Positions 34,790 through 38,842 of a stretch of DNA of 38,842 nucleotides are shown one piece after another. Each line of letters begins with the position of its first letter. The stretch's first letter is position 1. The DNA lies in NCBI GenBank assembly GCA_945897865.1, contig CAMDHJ010000015.1, forward strand, positions 1 through 38,842, in the 5' to 3' direction. A model generated the notes under the pieces. The model did no database searches, had not been told where the DNA came from, and saw only the letters and a program-made list of their open reading frames with translations. This stretch comes from Tepidiphilus sp. J10. GTDB lineage: Bacteria; Pseudomonadota; Gammaproteobacteria; Burkholderiales; Thiobacillaceae. The position numbers and the translations under genes are program-made.

Positions 34790-34795
34790 CCCCCC

Positions 34796-36235
34796 ATGCG
34801 TCTGACCCCACTTCCCTACCGTTCCGACAGCGCCGAGTTGTTCGAGGCGATTGCCGATGAACCCTGGTCGGTGTTTCTCGACAGCGGCCGGCCGCGTTCC
34901 ACTGCCGGGCGCATCGACATCCTCGCAACGCGGCCAACGACCACGCTGGTGACGCGCGGCGGCATGACCGAAATCCGCCAGTACGCAAAAAGCCCGGCCG
35001 GTGCGGTGACGCTTTCCCCAGCCGACCCGTTCGAACTGCTGCGCCACTTTCTGGCAGCCGATTCGCAGCCGCATGCCTTGCCGTTCAATGGCGGCGCCAT
35101 CGGCTACTTTTCCTACGATCTCGCCCGCCGCCTGGAACGTCTGCCCAACCGCACGCTGGATGCCGAAGCCATTCCGGAAATGTCGGTCGGCATCTACGAC
35201 TGGGCGGTGCTGGTCGACCACGAGCAACAAGCGAGCTGGCTGGTCGGCGCCGGCCGTGATGCCCGCACCGCAAAGGCCTGGGACAAACTGGTCGCGCTGT
35301 TCAGCGAGCCGCCGCTGGCCGGCGCACAAACCCCGGCGCGGCGGCCGTTCCAGGTCGGCAAGGTGGGCTGCAACTTCAGCCGTCAGACCTACCGTCAGGC
35401 TTTCGCCCGCATCCAGCGCTACATCTCGGCTGGCGATTGCTATCAGGTCAATCTGGCGCAGCGTTTCGCCGCGCCGGTCAGCGGCGATCACTGGCTAGGT
35501 TATCAGGCCTTGCGCCGGCTTAATCCGGCGCCCTACTCGGCTTATCTGAACCACCCCGCCGCGCGCATTCTGTCGTCCTCGCCGGAACGCTTTCTGGAAG
35601 TCAAACAGGGCCGCGTGGAAACCAAGCCGATCAAGGGCACCCGCCCGCGCGCCGCCGCGCCCGAAGCCGATTCGGCGCTGGCGCGCGAGTTGCAGTCGAG
35701 CGAAAAGGACCGCGCCGAAAACCTGATGATCGTAGACCTGCTGCGCAACGACCTGGGCAAGGTCTGCGCGCCGGGATCGGTCGCCGTGCCCAAGCTGTTC
35801 AAGATCGAAAGCTTCGCCACCGTGCATCATCTGGTCAGCACCGTCACCGGCCAACTGGCCGCCGGCGGCGACGCGGTCGGCCTGCTGCGCGCCTCGTTCC
35901 CGGGCGGCTCAATCACCGGCGCGCCCAAGCTGCGCGCAATGCAGATCATCGAGGAACTGGAACCGAACCGACGCGGCGTGTACTGCGGTGCCATCGGATG
36001 GTTCGGTTTCAACGGTGACATGGACAGCAACATCGCGATCCGCACCCTGGTCAGTTCCGACGACCGCCTGCGCTTCTGGGCCGGCGGCGGACTGGTGGCC
36101 GATTCCAAGGCGGACGAGGAATACCAGGAATGTCTCGACAAGGCCGCCGCCATGCTCAGACTGCTGCGCGACTGCGGCGGCGAGTGGGACATGGACGCAG
36201 CGGCAAACGCGGACGCGCAATGTTCCGCGTCGTGA
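34796..36235 (+). CDS. pabB: Aminodeoxychorismate synthase component I (PabB)
   Basis: PabB converts chorismate and ammonia from PabA to 4-amino-4-deoxychorismate, the precursor of p-aminobenzoate for folate. The 479 residues cover the whole chorismate-utilising fold: N-terminal half with NGGAIGYFSYDLARRLE, then DCYQVNLAQRF, SSSPERFL, the catalytic-lysine motif PIKGTRPR (K280, the Lys of PabB rather than the Ala of TrpE), LMIVDLLRNDLGKVC, SFPGGSITGAPKLRAMQIIEELE and CGAIGWFGFNGDMDSNIAIRT. These features favour PabB over TrpE. No pabC fusion is present. The start is preceded by TAAAAT and a run of C. Its last 16 bases overlap an amino-acid-kinase remnant, suggesting a former operon. Confidence 0.93.
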   Translation: MRLTPLPYRSDSAELFEAIADEPWSVFLDSGRPRSTAGRIDILATRPTTTLVTRGGMTEIRQYAKSPAGAVTLSPADPFELLRHFLAADSQPHALPFNGGAIGYFSYDLARRLERLPNRTLDAEAIPEMSVGIYDWAVLVDHEQQASWLVGAGRDARTAKAWDKLVALFSEPPLAGAQTPARRPFQVGKVGCNFSRQTYRQAFARIQRYISAGDCYQVNLAQRFAAPVSGDHWLGYQALRRLNPAPYSAYLNHPAARILSSSPERFLEVKQGRVETKPIKGTRPRAAAPEADSALARELQSSEKDRAENLMIVDLLRNDLGKVCAPGSVAVPKLFKIESFATVHHLVSTVTGQLAAGGDAVGLLRASFPGGSITGAPKLRAMQIIEELEPNRRGVYCGAIGWFGFNGDMDSNIAIRTLVSSDDRLRFWAGGGLVADSKADEEYQECLDKAAAMLRLLRDCGGEWDMDAAANADAQCSAS

Positions 36236-36465
36236 AGCTTGGCGGCAGTTTGCATAAGGCACCCGAAAGCTCCCCGCAGTGCACATCGAGAAATTTCCCG
36301 CCAGCGATACGGGAAGTCATCGTTGCCAAGGTTGAAGCGCTGGAGTTCATGGCAACGGGCCATTACGTAAGCATTTCGATACCTACTCCCCCCTTTGAAA
36401 AGGGGCTTAGGCAGCCAGAGACTTGGCCACCGTTTTTTGGCGGCTTAGTCGGTCATCTGGATTGA
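36220..36465 (+). pseudogene. Remnant of an amino-acid-kinase family gene
   Basis: An ATG at 36220, overlapping the pabB end by 16 bp, opens MFRVVKLGGSLHKAPE. This is the N-terminal nucleotide-binding strand (VVKLGGS) of the aspartate/glutamate/uridylate kinase family. After about 16 residues the similarity stops, and the frame continues through unrelated sequence with two small repeat fragments to a stop at 36463-36465 (81 codons in all). A full kinase of this type is about 200 residues or more, so most of the gene is missing. Such kinases occur beside pab and FmdE-like genes in methanopterin-linked C1 clusters of methylotrophs (recollection), so this may be what remains after a deletion between pabB and the FmdE-family gene. 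Confidence 0.55.
36390..36405. repeat. Short hairpin CCCCTTTGAAAAGGGG
   Basis: Arms CCCCTTT and AAAGGGG are separated by GA. The surrounding bases resemble a dispersed repeat fragment, inside the decayed kinase region. Confidence 0.6.
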
Positions 36466-36605
36466 GGGAGCTAATCATCTCGTCATTCTCGCGAATGCGA
36501 GAATTCAGTCCCTGACCTTGCCGACAACGACCTGCCCGAAGTCAAGGCATCCGGCAAAGCTCACCAATAAAGTGGGGTTCATCTTCCAATTTACAGAGGC
36601 TCAGC
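36466..36605. other. Leader region of the FmdE-family gene with a CGTCATTC-type repeat
   Basis: ATTCTCGC-GAAT-GCGAGAAT (36485-36504) is a perfect hairpin that matches the widespread CGTCATTCCCGCGAA...GCGGGAATCCAG repeat type, in slightly changed form. The remaining bases to the ATG at 36606 hold no gene. AGAGG is the ribosome site just before that ATG. Together with the remnant, 36236-36605 has no intact gene. Confidence 0.6.
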
Positions 36606-37211
36606 ATGGCATTTCCCGAATTCTTCCAGCAAGTTCCCGGCATCACCCTACGCGACAAATTGGCCGACATGCTGGGCGCCGCAACGGACGGCGTGATCGA
36701 GTATCACTATGCCGATGCGGTCAAACTGGCCGGCCATTCCTGTCCCACCGTCGCCGGCGCCTGGTTGATGGCCAGCTGCGCGCTCGCCGCGTTATATTCG
36801 GACAGCTTGCCGGTGCGTGGCGAAATCCGGGTTGAACTGCGCGGTGCACAAGATGCCGGCACGACTGGCGTTGTCGGCGCCGTGCTCGGTCTGATCACGG
36901 GTGCGGCGAGCGAGGGGGGCTTCAAGGGAATTGGCGGCCAGCATGTGCGCCGCCACCTACTCAATTATGGCGTCGATATTGCCGCCGAAGCCCGCTTCAC
37001 CCGGCTAGACAGCGGCGCCTCGGTGCTGGTCGATTACCACCCGGAAGCAGTGCCGCCATCACCGGACCTGCCACCGCTGATGGCGCGTGTTGTCGGCGGC
37101 GTCGCCGACGAAGTTGAATGCGCCGCCTTCGGCGAACTCTGGCAAGCGCGGGTACGGCGCATCCTGTTGCAGGAATCGGACGTGCCGACGCTGGTTCTGC
37201 GCGTAGGCTGA
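36606..37211 (+). CDS. FmdE family protein
   Basis: A 201-residue protein related to FmdE, the subunit E of formylmethanofuran dehydrogenase. The metal-binding start AVKLAGHSCPTVAGAWLM (about residues 38-55) is the FmdE GH-x-CP motif, followed by GEIRVELRGAQDAGTTGVVGAV and, near the end, FGELWQARVRRIL, both typical of the proteobacterial subgroup. In archaea the enzyme works with molybdenum or tungsten cofactor; the bacterial proteins are uncharacterised. Only one conserved Cys (GHSCP) is clear in the core. The MOSC gene begins 9 bp after its stop, so the pair is one unit, suggesting a molybdopterin link (inference). Confidence 0.85.
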   Translation: MAFPEFFQQVPGITLRDKLADMLGAATDGVIEYHYADAVKLAGHSCPTVAGAWLMASCALAALYSDSLPVRGEIRVELRGAQDAGTTGVVGAVLGLITGAASEGGFKGIGGQHVRRHLLNYGVDIAAEARFTRLDSGASVLVDYHPEAVPPSPDLPPLMARVVGGVADEVECAAFGELWQARVRRILLQESDVPTLVLRVG

Positions 37212-37220
37212 GGCTGAGCA

Positions 37221-37886
37221 GTGACTGAAATCGCCAGTTTCAGGCTGCTCGGTCTGCGCATTGGACGCGTGCAAACCTTCGGTCCGGCGGGCCAATTGAG
37301 CGGCATCGCCAAAACACCGGTGAGCGGACCGATCAAAGTCGGCAAGCTCGGCCTGGAAGGTGACGAACAGGCCGACAAAATGCATCACGGCGGCATCGAC
37401 AAGGCTTTGCATCACTACCCGTTTGAACACTACGCGGCGTGGGCAAGCGCCCTACCCGAGCAAGCGCATCTGTTTCATGCGGGGGGCTTCGGCGAAAACC
37501 TGTGCACCCAGGGCCTGCATGAAGACAACGTCTGCCTGGGCGACATCTTCCTGCTCGGCGACGCGCTGATTCAGGTTTCACAAGGCAGAACCCCGTGCTG
37601 GAAACTCAACCATCGCTTCGGTATCAGCGACATGGTGCATCGGGTTCAGGTCAGCTTGCGCACTGGCTGGTATTACCGGGTGTTGACAGCCGGCAGCGTC
37701 ATGCCTGATGACCCATTGACCTTGATGCAACGCCCCTACCCGGATTGGCCGCTGACACGCCTGTTCCGGCAACTACACCATGCCAATCCGGATCCCGCCG
37801 TATTGGCCGAAATCGCCGATCTGGAAGTGCTGTCGGCAAGCTGGCGGGAAAAAGCGACGAATCGGCTGAAGACCCGCGCTTTTTGA
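37221..37886 (+). CDS. MOSC domain protein (YiiM-like)
   Basis: A 221-residue MOSC protein. MOSC domains handle molybdenum cofactor and its sulphur. The YiiM-like core is clear: GLEGDEQADKMHHGGIDKALHHYPFEHY (about 46-75), GGFGENL, VCLGDIFLLGDALIQVSQGRTPCWKLNHRFG (about 104-134) with the conserved Cys. The C-terminal region (LTLMQRPYPDWPLTRLFRQL) is the 3-alpha domain seen in YiiM. YiiM reduces N-hydroxylated compounds using molybdenum cofactor (established for E. coli YiiM). The start is GTG at 37221 with GAGG upstream; no ATG is available. It shares an operon with the FmdE-family gene. Confidence 0.88.
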   Translation: MTEIASFRLLGLRIGRVQTFGPAGQLSGIAKTPVSGPIKVGKLGLEGDEQADKMHHGGIDKALHHYPFEHYAAWASALPEQAHLFHAGGFGENLCTQGLHEDNVCLGDIFLLGDALIQVSQGRTPCWKLNHRFGISDMVHRVQVSLRTGWYYRVLTAGSVMPDDPLTLMQRPYPDWPLTRLFRQLHHANPDPAVLAEIADLEVLSASWREKATNRLKTRAF

Positions 37887-37929
37887 TTCGGTATTGGCAC
37901 AGAAATATTCGATAGCGAAAGAACCACTC

Positions 37930-38003
37930 GTAGGATGGACCAAGCGTAGCGGTCCCATCGATGCAGCAAGCGTGATGGGCCCGCTACGCTTGGCCCATCC
38001 TAC
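37930..38003. repeat. REP-like inverted repeat with 30-bp arms (GTAGGATGGACC type)
   Basis: Arms 37930-37959 and 37974-38003, 30 bp each with two mismatches, start GTAGGATGG and end CCATCCTAC. The spacer is 14 bases. This type of GTAGGATGGGCC palindrome is dispersed in many betaproteobacterial genomes. Confidence 0.9.
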
Positions 38004-38030
38004 ATGCTGGAAATCTCCAGCTGACCAAGC

Positions 38031-38067
38031 TGTAGGTGCGTTGCATGCGAATGAATTCGCACCTACA
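38031..38067. repeat. REP-like nested palindrome (TGTAGGTGCG type)
   Basis: Outer arms TGTAGGTGCG (38031-38040) and CGCACCTACA (38058-38067) enclose another perfect hairpin TGCGAAT-GA-ATTCGCA (38046-38061) that shares bases with the right arm. The two structures exclude each other. It lies only 10 bp after the stop codon end of the minus-strand exoprotein gene, a position where it could serve as a transcript end. Confidence 0.85.
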
Positions 38068-38076
38068 TGGCACCAC

Positions 38077-38842
38077 TTACAAGCTCAAGTTTTCCACCCA
38101 GTATTCAAAACTGGTATCTGACTCGAAACGCTGGCCGCTGCTGAATACCGTCGAAGCAAGAATATCTTCGTCAAGCGCATAACGATCACCCATCGAAGCT
38201 GACCAACCATATCCAGAATCATCCAGGCCTGTACTGGCTTTACCAGCCAGGAAATCTTCGATCGCTGAACCAGAATCCGCCCCAGCCTTAACCACACCGG
38301 CAGCTGAAGCGAAGAGTGAGGTAAATGCACTTCCGGCCAACGTCGGCGCTGCATGCTCGATGAAGTCATCGCCGGCCTGGTCGTTCACTTCAGTCTGCCG
38401 CACCACCTCGCCCTGGTTGGCCAGTTGTTCATACAGCACGCCGTCGTGCATCACCATGAAGTGCACTTTGCCGTCCGGTGAGACATCCTGGAACACCAGG
38501 CCGCCCGGCACATCGATCACGATGCTGTTGGCGTTGACTTGCAGCGGCGCGCCAACCTCTCCGTCCGCTACCCCGAGGCCGCGCATGATGATGCTGTTGG
38601 CGGTGATGTTGGCGGTGTTGTTCAGCCCGCCCGTGGCATCGACGATGCGGCCGCCGATGCTTTGCAGGATGACCTGGTCTAGCACGCCGCCTGCATCCGC
38701 CTGCAGGGTGCCCAGGCTGAGGTCGCCGTTGGCGCGCAGTTCGATGTCGCCGGCGTGCACGCTCAGGCTGCTGGTCGGCGCCATTTCGATCGCGCCGCTG
38801 AGGCTGCTCATCTGGATGTCGCCGGCGGCGCTGCTGATCGAT
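38077..38842 (-). CDS. C-terminal end of a large filamentous-haemagglutinin-like exoprotein (partial)
   Basis: The frame is open to the window edge, so only the last 255 residues are seen. The upstream part has beta-helix-like short repeats (SSLSGAIEMAP, SVHAGDIELRANGDLSLGTL, ITANSIIMRGLG, VNANSIVIDVPGG), typical of secreted adhesins of the two-partner type. The C-terminal 130 residues are acidic and less repetitive, ending in SFEYWVENLSL, which may be a processing or anchoring end (recollection of similar tails). The internal ATG at 38811 is not a likely start because the repeat pattern continues upstream of it. The transporter is not in the window. Confidence 0.8.
   Translation of the reverse strand, partial: SISSAAGDIQMSSLSGAIEMAPTSSLSVHAGDIELRANGDLSLGTLQADAGGVLDQVILQSIGGRIVDATGGLNNTANITANSIIMRGLGVADGEVGAPLQVNANSIVIDVPGGLVFQDVSPDGKVHFMVMHDGVLYEQLANQGEVVRQTEVNDQAGDDFIEHAAPTLAGSAFTSLFASAAGVVKAGADSGSAIEDFLAGKASTGLDDSGYGWSASMGDRYALDEDILASTVFSSGQRFESDTSFEYWVENLSL

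Noticed and set aside
34796-36235. TrpE (anthranilate synthase) instead of PabB
   Set aside because: The PIKGT motif with the catalytic Lys and the absence of trpG/trpD neighbours favour PabB.

Overview
The window reads as chromosomal DNA of a betaproteobacterium, probably Nitrosomonadales/Rhodocyclales-like (inference). The grounds are the gene set (PurT plus a one-chain PurL, a short PHA-granule phasin, a LysM-FecR exported protein, a tsaB-rimI-family 4 UDG operon, PabB, an FmdE-family protein), high GC with codon use to match, and dispersed GTAGG...CCTAC palindromes. No tRNA, rRNA, CRISPR array or intact insertion sequence was seen.

Layout. 1-7.7 kb: a peptidoglycan amidase with an SH3 domain, then a 2139-residue hybrid sensor kinase (minus strand) with 11 PAS domains, a GAF domain, HisKA/HATPase, receiver and HPt. 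7.8-15.1 kb: an orphan hypF (minus), an exported Pro/Ala-rich protein, purT (minus) and a LysM-FecR protein. 15.1-20.3 kb: purL and a CheY-like regulator (both minus), then a phasin with a promoter carrying a twin TGC-N3-GCA repeat and a textbook terminator. 20.7-28.9 kb: an accessory island. 29.3-34.6 kb: a DinG/YoaA-type helicase overlapping an exported HIRAN protein, then tsaB-rimI-udg and a LemA lipoprotein. 34.8-37.9 kb: pabB, a decayed amino-acid-kinase remnant, an FmdE-family gene and a MOSC gene. 38.1 kb to the edge: the C-terminal end of a large surface exoprotein (minus, incomplete).

The island is the most interesting part. It holds a BrxD-like (DUF2791) P-loop ATPase, a protein with a DUF1566 domain and what looks like a C-terminal TerB-C domain, a small protein with a PD...ExT nuclease-like motif, a DUF433/DUF5615 toxin-antitoxin pair, a winged-helix Fic-like protein whose catalytic His is replaced by Gln, and an Lhr/BrxHI-like SF2 helicase translationally coupled to the Fic-like gene. 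BrxD-like ATPase, TerB-domain protein and Lhr-like helicase are known to travel together in Ter-linked DNA-processing clusters, and BrxD/BrxHI occur in some BREX types. The core BREX genes (pglZ, pglX, brxC, brxL) are absent. The best reading is a rearranged or novel anti-phage/stress system in which the ATPase and helicase are separated by low-GC inserted genes. A triple AGTGGCGCA repeat lies just in front of the Fic-helicase pair and is a plausible operator.

The remainder is mostly housekeeping: purine synthesis (purT, purL), tRNA t6A formation (tsaB), ribosomal protein acetylation (rimI), uracil repair (udg) and folate precursor supply (pabB). Several of these genes show oddities in start sites, active-site residues or flanking repeats, listed under findings.
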